Assembly: GCF_017355955.1 (NCBI RefSeq)
Contig: NZ_JAFFID010000001.1
Span: 1,364,001-1,428,000, forward strand
Direction: 5' to 3'
Source: Sabulibacter ruber
GTDB lineage: Bacteria; Bacteroidota; Bacteroidia; Cytophagales; Hymenobacteraceae
DNA length: 64,000 nt
The notes under the pieces are model-generated. The model worked only from the letters and a program-made list of their open reading frames with translations, had not been told where the DNA came from and ran no database searches. Below are positions 25,291 to 33,716 of the stretch, in pieces. Within the stretch, counting starts at the first letter, position 1; every line of letters begins with the position of its first letter. The position numbers and the translations under genes were made by a program.

Positions 25291-27288
25291 TTAGGCCTGC
25301 ACTGCATTTTCCAGCTCCTGGACCTGTTCATTCTTCACCACGCAAGGCAGGAAAATAATAAAGGTGCTGCCCTGGTTTTCTACGCTCTGCACCGTGATCT
25401 CTCCGCCCAGGCTTTCCACCAACTCTTTGCATAGCATGAGCCCCAGCCCCGTGCCTTCTTCTTTGAATGTTCCGGGCGTAGTGAAACGCTTTTCAGAAAA
25501 CAGTTTGGCCAGGTTTCTCTCAGAGATTCCTTTACCGGTATCCTGCACCTTTACCACCACCCCGGCCTCAGCTTTGCGCGCGCTCAGGGTAATTTCCCCG
25601 GATTCAAAACAAAACTTGATGGCGTTGCTCAGCAGGTTCCTCAGCACGAAGGCCAGGCGTTCTTTGTCGGTGAACAGCATGAGATCTGGACTGACCTGAT
25701 TGTGCAGCTTCACTTGTTTGGCCTGTGCTTGCTCATATACCACCTCCAGGCTTTGCCCCGCAAATTCATGAAGGTTCAAGGGCTGCATTTCCAGCGCAGA
25801 GCCTTTCATCTGGGCTTTGGACCAGGCCAGCAGGTTGTTCATCATGTTCACCATCACCTCCATGTTACGGCCCAGGGTTTCAAAAATGCGCTTTACTTCG
25901 CCCTCGGTCAAAGTCCGGTTCTGGACCAACTGCAGAATGCCCTGGATGGAGCTGAAAGGGGCCCGAAGGTCATGGGAAACGATGGAGAAGATTTTGTTCT
26001 TAAAGCTGTTGTGGCGGTCTAACTGGGCATTTTTTTGTTGCAGGCTTTTTGACTGACGGCAGATTTCTTCCTTTTGTGCCGTGATCTGCTCGTTTTTAAA
26101 CGTCAGCAAAGACGTGGCTTCCCTCAACTGCCGGGAGATGTTTCTGAAATGCTGTCTGCTCAGGTATAATCCCCCCACCACCAGCAGCATCAGGCCCAGA
26201 ACGGCCCAGCCGAGCATCAGGGTGATTTCCTGCTGCCTTATTTCGGCTTCCTGCAGGCGTTTCTGGGCTTTCAGTTCCAGGTTCTCCAGATCCTTCTGCT
26301 TGGTTTCATACCGGGCAATGATTTCCGCTGCCACCCGGTTTTGGCGCTCATTATCCAGAACGGAATCTTGTCGGGCAAATGCTTGCTGGTAATGGTACGC
26401 CTGCTGGTACTCACCTTTAGAAGCGTAGATTTCTGCCAGAAGCCGGGCCGAAGCCACAATCTTTTTCCCCGACTCCGTTTCTTCGGCTACTTCATAACTT
26501 TTGAGGGCATACTTCAGGGCAGTATCCAGTTGCCTGAGACCAACATAAGAGGTCGCGATGCCCCGCAAAGTCACGGTCATGTTCATGAGGTTGTTGATCT
26601 CCTCGTCTAACTGCAGCGCCTTAAACAGGAAGGGCAGGCCTTGGGCTGGTTTGCCCATGGCATTGTAGAGGTTGCCGATGTTCAGCAGGTTCACCGCATA
26701 GCTTTTCTTATCGCCTAGCTTCTGCTGAATGTTGGCGGCCTTCTGGTAATAGGCAAGTGCTTTAGAGAACTCGCCCCGGCTTTCATAGATGTCGCCCTGA
26801 TTGTTGTACACCCTGGCTAGGCCAGACTGGTTGTTGGTTTTTAAAGCCAGTTCAAAGGACTTGTTGTAATACTGAAGGGCGCGTTTTTCATCATTGGTTT
26901 TGAAGCAGAGAATACCCAGGCTGTTGTAGGTGGAGACTAACAGGGCCGTATCTTTCAACTCCTGCCCAATCCTAAGGGAAGTAAAATAATTAGGGAATGC
27001 TTTGTCAAACTCGCCCAGCACCAGGTGCCCGTTGCCAATCAGGCCAATGGCTTTGGCTTCTCCCTTGGCGTAGTGCAGCCGTTTAGCTAAGGCTAAAGCC
27101 GACTTGGCATGCTCCATGCTTTTTTTCACATCAGAGAGGCGGTATTCTCGGCTGAGTTCACAGAGCAGGCCCACTTTGGCCGTATCCTCTGGGGCAGTTG
27201 TGATTTGATGCTTCAGTTGCTCAACCCTGTTCTCCTGTGCCCAAGCCAAGCCTGGTAACAAAAACATTAGCGCGTAAAGTATTCTCAT
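25291..27288 (-). CDS. TPR-containing sensor histidine kinase
   Basis: This 665-residue protein starts with a signal peptide (MRILYALMFLLPGLAWAQ). A periplasmic region of about six tetratricopeptide repeats covers about 20-310, then comes a coiled segment, one membrane helix (about 353-372, LGWAVLGLMLLVVGGLYL), a second coiled coil, and a HisKA/HATPase kinase. The phosphorylated His is in FSIVSHDLRAPFSS; the N box NLLSNAIKF, DTGKGIS and GLGLMLCKEL are intact. This class is widespread in Bacteroidota and usually acts with a separate response regulator, which is not encoded next to it. Related TPR proteins are at 59611 and 63530 in this window. The ligand is unknown. Confidence 0.9.
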   Translation of the reverse strand: MRILYALMFLLPGLAWAQENRVEQLKHQITTAPEDTAKVGLLCELSREYRLSDVKKSMEHAKSALALAKRLHYAKGEAKAIGLIGNGHLVLGEFDKAFPNYFTSLRIGQELKDTALLVSTYNSLGILCFKTNDEKRALQYYNKSFELALKTNNQSGLARVYNNQGDIYESRGEFSKALAYYQKAANIQQKLGDKKSYAVNLLNIGNLYNAMGKPAQGLPFLFKALQLDEEINNLMNMTVTLRGIATSYVGLRQLDTALKYALKSYEVAEETESGKKIVASARLLAEIYASKGEYQQAYHYQQAFARQDSVLDNERQNRVAAEIIARYETKQKDLENLELKAQKRLQEAEIRQQEITLMLGWAVLGLMLLVVGGLYLSRQHFRNISRQLREATSLLTFKNEQITAQKEEICRQSKSLQQKNAQLDRHNSFKNKIFSIVSHDLRAPFSSIQGILQLVQNRTLTEGEVKRIFETLGRNMEVMVNMMNNLLAWSKAQMKGSALEMQPLNLHEFAGQSLEVVYEQAQAKQVKLHNQVSPDLMLFTDKERLAFVLRNLLSNAIKFCFESGEITLSARKAEAGVVVKVQDTGKGISERNLAKLFSEKRFTTPGTFKEEGTGLGLMLCKELVESLGGEITVQSVENQGSTFIIFLPCVVKNEQVQELENAVQA

Positions 27289-27583
27289 ATAATTAAATCA
27301 AGAACCCTGCAATCCTCCCCAGAAAAGATAGATAGTGCCAGAACTTACCTTCAGACAACATCCAAAGATAATTTATTCATTAATAAGCACATTCACTCTA
27401 AATAATTTTATTTCAAAAAGCCCAAAAAAACCGTTTTAACTCAATTACAAATTAGATTATACCAACAATAAGATTGAACTTAGCTAAGCATTGCTAGTTC
27501 AGGGTGTTTGGTTCCAGACAGTATAGGGTTGGCCCCTAAAATTACATCTAGTATCTTCCCTGCACATATCTAATCCGTCACGT

Positions 27584-29056
27584 ATGCTTCAGAAAAAGTA
27601 TTGGGCAGCTAGTGCCTTTGCCTTCTTGTTTTCCTTCCAGACGATGGCCCAGGGCGATCCGGCCTGGCCAGGAGTTTTCCAAAAGATCAACACCGAGGTT
27701 CAAACCAATTCCAAGGCCTACAGCTCCCTGAAAACCGCCTCTGAAACCATTGGGCACCGCATGACGGGTTCTGAGAACGGCAAGAAAGCCGAGGAATTTG
27801 CCTACAACCTTTTCAAAGCCTACGGATTCACAGATGTGAAATACCAACCGTTTGAGGTGGAAAGCTGGAGCCGGGGAGATCTTAAACTGCAGGTGGGCCC
27901 GGATGCGAGTCACCTCCGGCAAGTAAAATCTGTTTCCCTGGCGCACTCACCGGTAAAAGTCAACCTGACCGGGCAAGTGGTGGACATGGGGAACGGCCTG
28001 GAAGCAGATTATTCCGCCAAGCCCAATGCCGTAAAGGGCAAGATTGCCTTGGTGTACTTAGGCGTGCTACCCGGCTCCCCGGAGGGTACCCGCAGCCTGC
28101 ACCGCTCAGAGAAAACCGCCCTGGCCATTAAGAATGGCGCGAAAGGAATCATCATCATCAACACCGTGGCCGGTGGCACCCTGCTTACCGGTACCGCCTC
28201 AGTGACCGGAAAACTAATTACTATTCCGGCAGTTTGCATTGGTTTGGAAGACGGCATGAAGCTGAAGGAACAACTGAAGAAAGAACCTGTGACCGCAAAG
28301 GTTGATATGAGCAATTTCTCGGGTAAAATCAAAGCCCGCAACGTGATTGCTACGCTCAAAGGCACTTCCCTGGCGAACGAGAAAATTGTGGTGGGCGGGC
28401 ACTTAGACAGCTGGGACTTAGCCACCGGCGCCATAGACAACGGCATCGGGTCTTTCTCGGTGATCGATATGGCGCGTACTTTTCAGGCGCTGAAACTGAA
28501 GCCAAAACGCACCATTGAGTTTGTCATGTTCATGGGCGAGGAAGAAGGCTTGCTGGGTTCTGAGGCCTATGTGGCAGAAGCCATCAAAAACAAAACCATA
28601 CACCAACTGGCGTTCATGCTGAACTATGACATGACCAATGACCCGAAAGGTTACAGCGCCAGCCAGGAATCTTGCCGAGGTTTGTTCCAGTCCATCGGGG
28701 CCATGGCTGCCCAAATAGACACTACCTTCAAGAACAGTTTCAGCGCGCGGGCCGGTCTGCATTCAGACCACCAACCGTTTATGCTGCACGGCGTTCCCAC
28801 GGGTGGTTCCTCAGGCGGAAAACTGCCTAAAGGAGCCGGAGACTGCTACCACGCCGATTGCGATTCTTTTGAACTGGTAGACGAGCAAGGCATGAAAAAT
28901 ACCGTGCGGTTCAGCAGCATGCTCTTGTACGGCCTCGCCGATGCTCCTACCCTACCGGCCAAGCACCTCACCGATGAAGAAACCAAAGCGTTTCTGTTAC
29001 AAAGCAACTTAAAGGAACCCTTGAAAATTGCCGGTGAGTGGCGCTGGAAAGATTGA
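27584..29056 (+). CDS. Secreted M28-family zinc aminopeptidase
   Basis: This 490-residue protein has a signal peptide (MLQKKYWAASAFAFLFSFQTMAQ). A PA-like insert spans about 110-240, and the M28 metallopeptidase core covers about 250-460. The zinc ligands and catalytic residues are readable: GGHLDSWD (His, Asp), AIDNGIG (bridging Asp), GEEEGLLGS (catalytic and metal Glu), NYDMTND (Asp) and SDHQPF (His). It should remove N-terminal residues from peptides, or process dipeptides, outside the cytoplasm. It is monocistronic: a strong hairpin follows 36 bases after the stop. Confidence 0.9.
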   Translation: MLQKKYWAASAFAFLFSFQTMAQGDPAWPGVFQKINTEVQTNSKAYSSLKTASETIGHRMTGSENGKKAEEFAYNLFKAYGFTDVKYQPFEVESWSRGDLKLQVGPDASHLRQVKSVSLAHSPVKVNLTGQVVDMGNGLEADYSAKPNAVKGKIALVYLGVLPGSPEGTRSLHRSEKTALAIKNGAKGIIIINTVAGGTLLTGTASVTGKLITIPAVCIGLEDGMKLKEQLKKEPVTAKVDMSNFSGKIKARNVIATLKGTSLANEKIVVGGHLDSWDLATGAIDNGIGSFSVIDMARTFQALKLKPKRTIEFVMFMGEEEGLLGSEAYVAEAIKNKTIHQLAFMLNYDMTNDPKGYSASQESCRGLFQSIGAMAAQIDTTFKNSFSARAGLHSDHQPFMLHGVPTGGSSGGKLPKGAGDCYHADCDSFELVDEQGMKNTVRFSSMLLYGLADAPTLPAKHLTDEETKAFLLQSNLKEPLKIAGEWRWKD

Positions 29057-29091
29057 TTCTGCCTTTGCTTCCCTTACAGATTTGAGATAAT

Positions 29092-29147
29092 CGCCGCATC
29101 GGTTTTAGGGCTATTTTTAGAAAACCAGCCCTAAAACCGATGCGGCG
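29092..29147. terminator. Strong hairpin after the M28 gene (family member 6)
   Basis: A perfect 21-bp stem pairs 29092-29112 with 29127-29147 and is followed by a short T-run. The inner part carries the AGGGCT/AGCCCT core of the family. Confidence 0.8.
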
Positions 29148-29540
29148 TTTTACATAATTCCTTTCACCTCAAAGAGTAGTTCAAAGATCAGCTGATTCCT
29201 GCTGTTAATTCGTTAGCGCACCAAGGTTCCCGGGAAACAGGCATTTGCACCTTTTGAGTTTTTGGTTCTCTGAGCTCCCTCCTCCAGCAATAAGAATTGG
29301 TTTCCCTCCAGGTGTTCTTCGCCAGACGCTCATTCCCTTCTGTTTACCACTCACATGCTATTAAAACTCAGGTTTTAACCCGTGAGTCAGGAAATCCCTG
29401 TTTTAGAGCTGTTTTGCTGAAATCAATATTAAAACAGTTTTAGCACGAGTTCTTCATAGTATTTATACTTAATTCAGAAAAAGTATAAACACCCTATTTT
29501 ACAACAACTACTTAATTCATGGATGAATCCTACAAAAATC

Positions 29541-29554
29541 ATGATTAAAGTCAT
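29541..29554. promoter_or_regulatory. Candidate Crp/Fnr-type operator before usp gene 1
   Basis: ATGATTAAAGTCAT is an inverted repeat with TGA-N6-TCA spacing, the half-site geometry of Crp/Fnr family sites. It ends at the base before the TTTG of the promoter, which puts its centre near -42 of the probable start. That is the classical activator position. The site at 37353-37366 is almost the same sequence and also precedes a usp gene. Confidence 0.5.
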
Positions 29555-29585
29555 TTTGCAGGAACTATTTAGTTGGTAACTTTCG
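29555..29585 (+). promoter_or_regulatory. Bacteroidota-type promoter of usp gene 1
   Basis: A TTTG -33 box (29555-29558) is followed after 18 bases by TAACTTTCG (29577-29585), close to the -7 consensus TAnnTTTG. The ATG lies 27 bases farther on. Both boxes and the spacing fit sigma-ABfr promoters. Confidence 0.5.
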
Positions 29586-29612
29586 TCTGCCAATTAAATA
29601 TTACTATTCTAT

Positions 29613-30467
29613 ATGCAAACTATACTATGCCCTACTAATTTTTCTAAAAGCTCTGAGAACGCCATCCGGTACGCAGATGAGATTGCGCAACGGATCAATT
29701 CGCAGATAATTTTATTTCATAACATCACCAAACCAGTTGAAGCGGCAGTGGTCGTAACCGGGAACGAAGCAATTGATACCCTGGAGGATGAAGGTAAGCT
29801 GGAGAAGAAACAACTTGCTAAGCTGAAACACATAAAGGCCTCTCTGGAATCAACTGAATGGGGCATACCGGTAGCGTATAAGACCAGGATCGGATTTGGT
29901 GAAACAAACCAATCTATCTCCACCCTGGCTGAGAAAGAAAGAGCCGACCTGGTGGTAATGGGCACTACGGCTACCCAAGGCTTGAAAGAAATTGTAACCA
30001 AATCATTGAGCGGACGGGTGGTGCAACAGGTATCCTGCCCCGTTTTGATGGTTCCTAACAACGCTCCTTTCAGACCTATCCGCAGAATGGTGCTGGCCAC
30101 TGATCTGAGAGGCTTCTGCTTGTCTGACATGACCCTGATTCTTAAGTTAGCCAGCTACTTTGGAGCGCAACTGCAGTTACTGCACGTGCTTCCCAAAGAA
30201 GATGAAACGGCCCGTCAGTTTGCCATGGAAGAAATGCAAAGGCTTAGCAAACGGATTCCTTACCAGCGCATTACCCACCATGTAGCGGTGAACGCCTGCA
30301 TTACCGAGGGAATCAACCAGTTCTGCCAAAGCCACAACACTGATATGCTGGTAATGGGGGCCCACTCTGCTGATGCTTGGGAGCGCTTATTCCAGCCAGA
30401 ACTGGAGCATACCTACCGGACCAACCTGCCGCTCCTGCTTGTACACCCAAAAAGGATTCAGTTCTAA
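29613..30467 (+). CDS. Tandem-domain universal stress protein
   Basis: This 284-residue cytoplasmic protein consists of two UspA domains (about 1-150 and 155-284). The first begins MQTILCPTNFSKSSENAIRYADE, a typical UspA start, and contains VVMGTTATQG; the nucleotide motif G-x2-G-x9-G-S/T is only partly kept. The second ends with DMLVMGAHSADAWE. Usp proteins bind ATP or similar ligands and help survival under starvation, hypoxia or other stress; no reaction is assigned. It is one of three related usp genes in the window (also 37465 and 41279). A Crp/Fnr-like site and a good promoter precede it, and a hairpin terminator follows. Confidence 0.9.
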   Translation: MQTILCPTNFSKSSENAIRYADEIAQRINSQIILFHNITKPVEAAVVVTGNEAIDTLEDEGKLEKKQLAKLKHIKASLESTEWGIPVAYKTRIGFGETNQSISTLAEKERADLVVMGTTATQGLKEIVTKSLSGRVVQQVSCPVLMVPNNAPFRPIRRMVLATDLRGFCLSDMTLILKLASYFGAQLQLLHVLPKEDETARQFAMEEMQRLSKRIPYQRITHHVAVNACITEGINQFCQSHNTDMLVMGAHSADAWERLFQPELEHTYRTNLPLLLVHPKRIQF

Positions 30468-30560
30468 GAAATCTTACCCCTGAGCCTATTCTCTGCCACC
30501 CAGATGCTTAGCCGAGAAAAGGGACCCTAACACGAAAGCATTTAACCTATTGAGATATAA

Positions 30561-30595
30561 AGAGAGCCGGGCAAAATGTCCGGCTCTCTTTTTAT
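30561..30595 (+). terminator. Intrinsic terminator after usp gene 1
   Basis: A 12-bp G/C-rich stem (AGAGAGCCGG with CCGGCTCTCT, extended by two pairs) encloses an AAAAT loop, and TTTTTAT follows at once. This is a classical Rho-independent terminator, unlike the long-hairpin family seen elsewhere. Confidence 0.85.
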
Positions 30596-30754
30596 CTCAC
30601 AAAACACTGACAAACTACTGAATTGGTTTATTCAATCTTGAATGGAATAGGAAGTATTAAATTTTATTTAAACTATATTTTGATTAATATATATTAAAAC
30701 ACAATAAAGCAGCAGCAATTAGCACTTTATAGATAATAATTGAACATTCCCTGG

Positions 30755-32023
30755 TTAAACCGCAACAGGTTTGTCTTCCAGGTGAAACAAAGCACTTAAC
30801 CCTTGCAGCAAGGCCTCTGATTCTCCGCGCTGGCAAGCGGCTTTCAACTCCAGGGCCGGCATTTTCACAATCTTGTTCAAGATGTTCTTGGTGATGGTTT
30901 CCACCAGTTCTTTCTCCTGTTCGCCCAGTTGTTTCACGTAACGGGCCACCTCCCGCTGCCGGATTTCCTCTAACCGGTTTTTGAACTGCTGTAAAGCCGG
31001 CGACATGCTCATCTCGCGGGTCCAGGTCTGGAACTCCGTTATGGCTTCAGAGATGATTTCCTGCACCGCCGGAATGGCCGCTAACCGGTTCTCCAGAGCC
31101 TCAGTAGCGCGGTTCCGGATGTTGTCTACGTTGTACACTTCCGTTCCTGTTAATTCTGTAAGGGCGCTGTCAATGCTGCGAGGCATAGACAAATCCACGA
31201 AGAACGAAGGCCGGTTCTCCCTCATCTGGGCAATCACTTCTTTGCTGATGAAGAAGCAATCGCCGGGAACCGAGGAAATTACTACATCGGCGGTAGCCAT
31301 GGCTTCCCACACGTTTTCCCAGTAAATTGCCTGGGCATTGCATTTCTGGGCCAATTCCGCGGCTTTATGATGGGTGCGATTGGCGATGGTGATGTTGCGC
31401 ACTTCAGACTTCTGGAAGTTATCACAAACATTGGCTCCAATCTCGCCTACGCCCAGCATCAGCACCTTTGGGTTCTCCAGGCCTTTGGTCAGTTCTTCCA
31501 CCAACTCTACCGTGGCGTAGGAAACCGAAGCGGCGCCGTCTTTGAAGGCCGTCTCGTTCACCACGCGTTTATTGGTGAAGAAGATGGTGTGCAGCAGACG
31601 ATGCAGGAACGGGCCGGCCATGTTGGCATCAGCGGCCCACTGGTAGGCATTCTTTACCTGGTTCATGATCTGCATGTCGCCCACCACCTGAGACTCCAGC
31701 CCAATGGCCACGTTGAACAAATGCTGCACCGTTTCCTGCGGGCGGGTAAGATGTTTGAAATAAGGCGCAATCTCACTCGTGGCAATAAAGCCTTTCTCCA
31801 GGGCAATCAGCTTGATGATCTCTTTGGAATAGTCCTGCTCCGCAGCATAATACACCTCAGTCCGGTTACAGGTAGACAGCACCAGCACATCCTGGCTCTG
31901 GGTGAACTCCTTGATCTTATCCAACAGGTTCCGGCACCCGATTTCATTTAAGGCAACTGCCTCCCGCACCGCTATGGGGGCGTGTCTATAAGAAAGAGTA
32001 AGGGCTTTGAAGGGTATCTGCAT
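30755..32023 (-). CDS. hemA: Glutamyl-tRNA reductase
   Basis: This 422-residue protein has the three-part architecture of glutamyl-tRNA reductase. The N-terminal catalytic domain contains the nucleophile Cys in VLSTCNRTEVYY, the NADPH-binding domain contains MLGVGEIGANVC, and a helical dimerisation domain ends the protein. It reduces glutamyl-tRNA(Glu) to glutamate-1-semialdehyde, the first committed step of C5 tetrapyrrole (heme) synthesis in the cytoplasm. It stands alone here without other hem genes. Its 630-base upstream region contains repeats and a weak TGA-N6-TCA site. It lies just downstream of a two-component cluster whose first kinase has FixL-like PAS domains. Confidence 0.95.
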   Translation of the reverse strand: MQIPFKALTLSYRHAPIAVREAVALNEIGCRNLLDKIKEFTQSQDVLVLSTCNRTEVYYAAEQDYSKEIIKLIALEKGFIATSEIAPYFKHLTRPQETVQHLFNVAIGLESQVVGDMQIMNQVKNAYQWAADANMAGPFLHRLLHTIFFTNKRVVNETAFKDGAASVSYATVELVEELTKGLENPKVLMLGVGEIGANVCDNFQKSEVRNITIANRTHHKAAELAQKCNAQAIYWENVWEAMATADVVISSVPGDCFFISKEVIAQMRENRPSFFVDLSMPRSIDSALTELTGTEVYNVDNIRNRATEALENRLAAIPAVQEIISEAITEFQTWTREMSMSPALQQFKNRLEEIRQREVARYVKQLGEQEKELVETITKNILNKIVKMPALELKAACQRGESEALLQGLSALFHLEDKPVAV

Positions 32024-32074
32024 GGTCTAGTCTGAATTCCAATGCAAATTTCAGCAGAACCTGCTCCAGGAAAT

Positions 32075-32088
32075 ATGATGTTTGTCAG
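32075..32088. promoter_or_regulatory. Weak Crp/Fnr-like site upstream of hemA
   Basis: ATGATGTTTGTCAG has TGA-N6-TCA spacing, 52 bases before the hemA start codon. Matches to such a loose pattern are expected by chance about every 4 kb, and no good promoter accompanies this one, so it is a low-confidence call made only because of the gene context. Confidence 0.2.
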
Positions 32089-32231
32089 TTTCGGGAATGG
32101 AATTGGTCAGTCTCAACCGGGATTCAGCTGATGGATTCCTGGAGCAGGATTTTCTGGATTGTTGGGATGCTTAGGATTATTTAGAATTATAGTGTAGTAG
32201 GTTTATTGTTGATACCCTACTATGGCCCCCA

Positions 32232-32256
32232 CTATGGCGCGGAAGTTACTTCCGTG
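32232..32256. repeat. Solo arm of the GCGCGGAAGTTACTTCC repeat
   Basis: These 25 bases are identical to the left arm of the 69-bp palindrome at 35061-35129. The opposite arm is missing here. Confidence 0.65.
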
Positions 32257-32274
32257 ACTATCTTTTATGCTTTC

Positions 32275-32533
32275 CGCTGGCGCGAGCGTCCCGCTCGTGT
32301 CAGTACGCATTCCGAAGGACAATGCAATCCTGCTAGCATGTCATCCTGAAAGGATCTGTTGAACGATATCGGCAGAATCGTTTCCTTCACGCCTTTCTAG
32401 TTCGCCCACAAGATCTTTCCAAGAAGACAGAAAAGAGTTAAAGGCTTAACTAATAGAGCAACTTAATTCCTGATAAGCATAGCAGAACTATCGCAAAATG
32501 CGTGCGGACACGAGCGGGACGCTCGCGCCAGCG
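32275..32533. repeat. 259-bp non-coding element with 27-bp inverted ends
   Basis: Identical 27-bp ends in inverted orientation (32275-32301 and 32507-32533, starting CGCTGGCGCGAGCG) frame a 205-bp non-coding core. Each end folds through GCGAGCG-TCC-CGCTCG. The bases just inside the ends also resemble each other (ACGCATT). The shape suggests a MITE or a pair of REP sequences; no transposase is present. Confidence 0.65.
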
Positions 32534-32610
32534 AAATGAGTTGAGCGAAATGGTCTGATAACAGTACACCTGAATTCTAAGCCTGTTTTCCGTAAATCTG
32601 CCTCAAAACC

Positions 32611-32646
32611 CATTCTCTCATTCTCTCATTCACTCATTCTCTCATT
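32611..32646. repeat. Imperfect CTCATT tandem repeat
   Basis: About six imperfect copies of CTCATT/CTCATTCA lie just before the stop codon end of the REC-Crp gene (which ends at 32653 on the minus strand). Confidence 0.5.
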
Positions 32647-32652
32647 ATCTAC

Positions 32653-33714
32653 CTAGTTCCGCATTTTAGCGAGTTTCTGGGAGTTGAGGATGAAGATTTT
32701 GCTGCCGCGGGTGTCTATGAGTTTCTCGTCTTTGAAGTCGGCGAGGGTACGGATGACGGTTTCTTTGGAAGCGCCCACAATGCTGGCCAGGTCCTCGCGG
32801 GAAATGGACATCTCAGTGATGCTGTTTCCTTCCTGTTGGTACTGCTTTTCAACCAGTAATAAAGCCTCAGCTACGCGTTTGCGCACAGAGTTGTATGCCA
32901 GTTTCAGGAGCCGGTCTTCTCTATCCGCCAGATTATCGGAGAGGATTTTGATGAACTTGTTGGCCACATCGCGGTTCTGGTGCAGGAGCGAGAAAAAGTC
33001 TTCCTTTGGTATGAGGTACACTTCTGAATCTTCCAGCGCCATGGCCGATTCACGGTAAGGCTTTTCCTCCAGCAGATCCAGGTAGCCAATGAAATCGCCG
33101 TCTTTGTACAGGTTGGTAATGTACTCGCGGCCGTCTTCGTTGGCTTTGTAGGTTTTCACCTTGCCTTTGCTGATAAAAAACAACGCGTTGGGGTAATTAC
33201 CTTCCAGAAACAGGTTGTGCTTCTTCTTGAAAACCGTGACCCGGCGTTCGTCTGAGATCATTTTGTTCAGCTCCTCGTAGCCTTTGGCTTCCTGAATGAA
33301 CTCGTCCAGACCCTGCACGTTTTTCTGGAACTCGGCTTTCAGGATCTCGTTCTTTTTGAGGCGCATTTCCACGGCATCCAGCAACTCAAGGTCGTCGAAG
33401 GGCTTGGTGAGATAGTCATCGGCGCCCAGTTTCATGCCTTTCCGGAAGTCCTCTTTCTCTGATTTGGCCGTCAAAAACACGAACGGAATGCTGGAGGTCT
33501 CAGGGTTCTTGCTTAGCATGTGCAGTACGCCGTAGCCGTCCAACTGGGGCATCATGATGTCACAGATGATAAGATCGGGTTGCTCTTTGCGGGCCAGATC
33601 CACGCCTACTTTCCCGTTTTCGGCTTCTACTACCTGGTAGTTGGCGAGTGAAAGGATCTCGGCGGTGTTCTCCCTGATTTCCTGGTTGTCTTCTATCAGA
33701 AGTATTTTTTTCAT
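32653..33714 (-). CDS. Response regulator with cNMP-binding and Crp-type HTH domains
   Basis: This 353-residue protein has three parts. An N-terminal receiver domain (about 1-120) has phospho-acceptor D52 (PDLIICDIMMPQLDGYG) and the conserved Lys in YLTKPFDD. A Crp-like cyclic-nucleotide-binding domain follows (about 150-265, with LFFISKGKVKTY). A Crp/Fnr winged helix ends the protein (about 275-350, MSISREDLASIVGASKETVIR). It should be a DNA-binding regulator that joins phosphorelay input to a ligand-binding Crp module. It lacks the Cys cluster of true Fnr, so it would not sense oxygen directly. The gene lies two bases after the REC-kinase gene and is last in a four-gene two-component cluster. 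It is the natural candidate to bind the Crp-like sites in front of the usp genes. Confidence 0.9.
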   Translation of the reverse strand: MKKILLIEDNQEIRENTAEILSLANYQVVEAENGKVGVDLARKEQPDLIICDIMMPQLDGYGVLHMLSKNPETSSIPFVFLTAKSEKEDFRKGMKLGADDYLTKPFDDLELLDAVEMRLKKNEILKAEFQKNVQGLDEFIQEAKGYEELNKMISDERRVTVFKKKHNLFLEGNYPNALFFISKGKVKTYKANEDGREYITNLYKDGDFIGYLDLLEEKPYRESAMALEDSEVYLIPKEDFFSLLHQNRDVANKFIKILSDNLADREDRLLKLAYNSVRKRVAEALLLVEKQYQQEGNSITEMSISREDLASIVGASKETVIRTLADFKDEKLIDTRGSKIFILNSQKLAKMRN

Positions 33715-33716
33715 AG

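Larger units (their letters stand above)
29057..29612. other. Intergenic region with hairpin, relic repeat and usp promoter
   Basis: This 556-base gap holds the terminator hairpin at 29092-29147, a degraded hairpin-family copy around 29400-29443, and the operator and promoter of the following usp gene (29541-29585). No further gene is supported. Confidence 0.5.
32024..32652. other. Repeat-rich intergenic region between hemA and the two-component cluster
   Basis: This 629-base gap holds a possible Crp/Fnr-like site (32075-32088), a solo arm of the 69-bp palindrome (32232-32256), the 259-bp element with inverted ends (32275-32533), a hairpin-family relic (about 32582-32610) and an imperfect CTCATT repeat (32611-32646). 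No coding sequence is supported. Confidence 0.6.

Noticed and set aside
31367..31951. Plus-strand 194-codon frame opposite hemA
   Set aside because: Shadow of the conserved hemA frame with no domain signature.
32653..33714. REC-Crp regulator considered as a true Fnr oxygen sensor
   Set aside because: It lacks the N-terminal cysteine cluster needed for an iron-sulfur centre; the N-terminus is a receiver domain.
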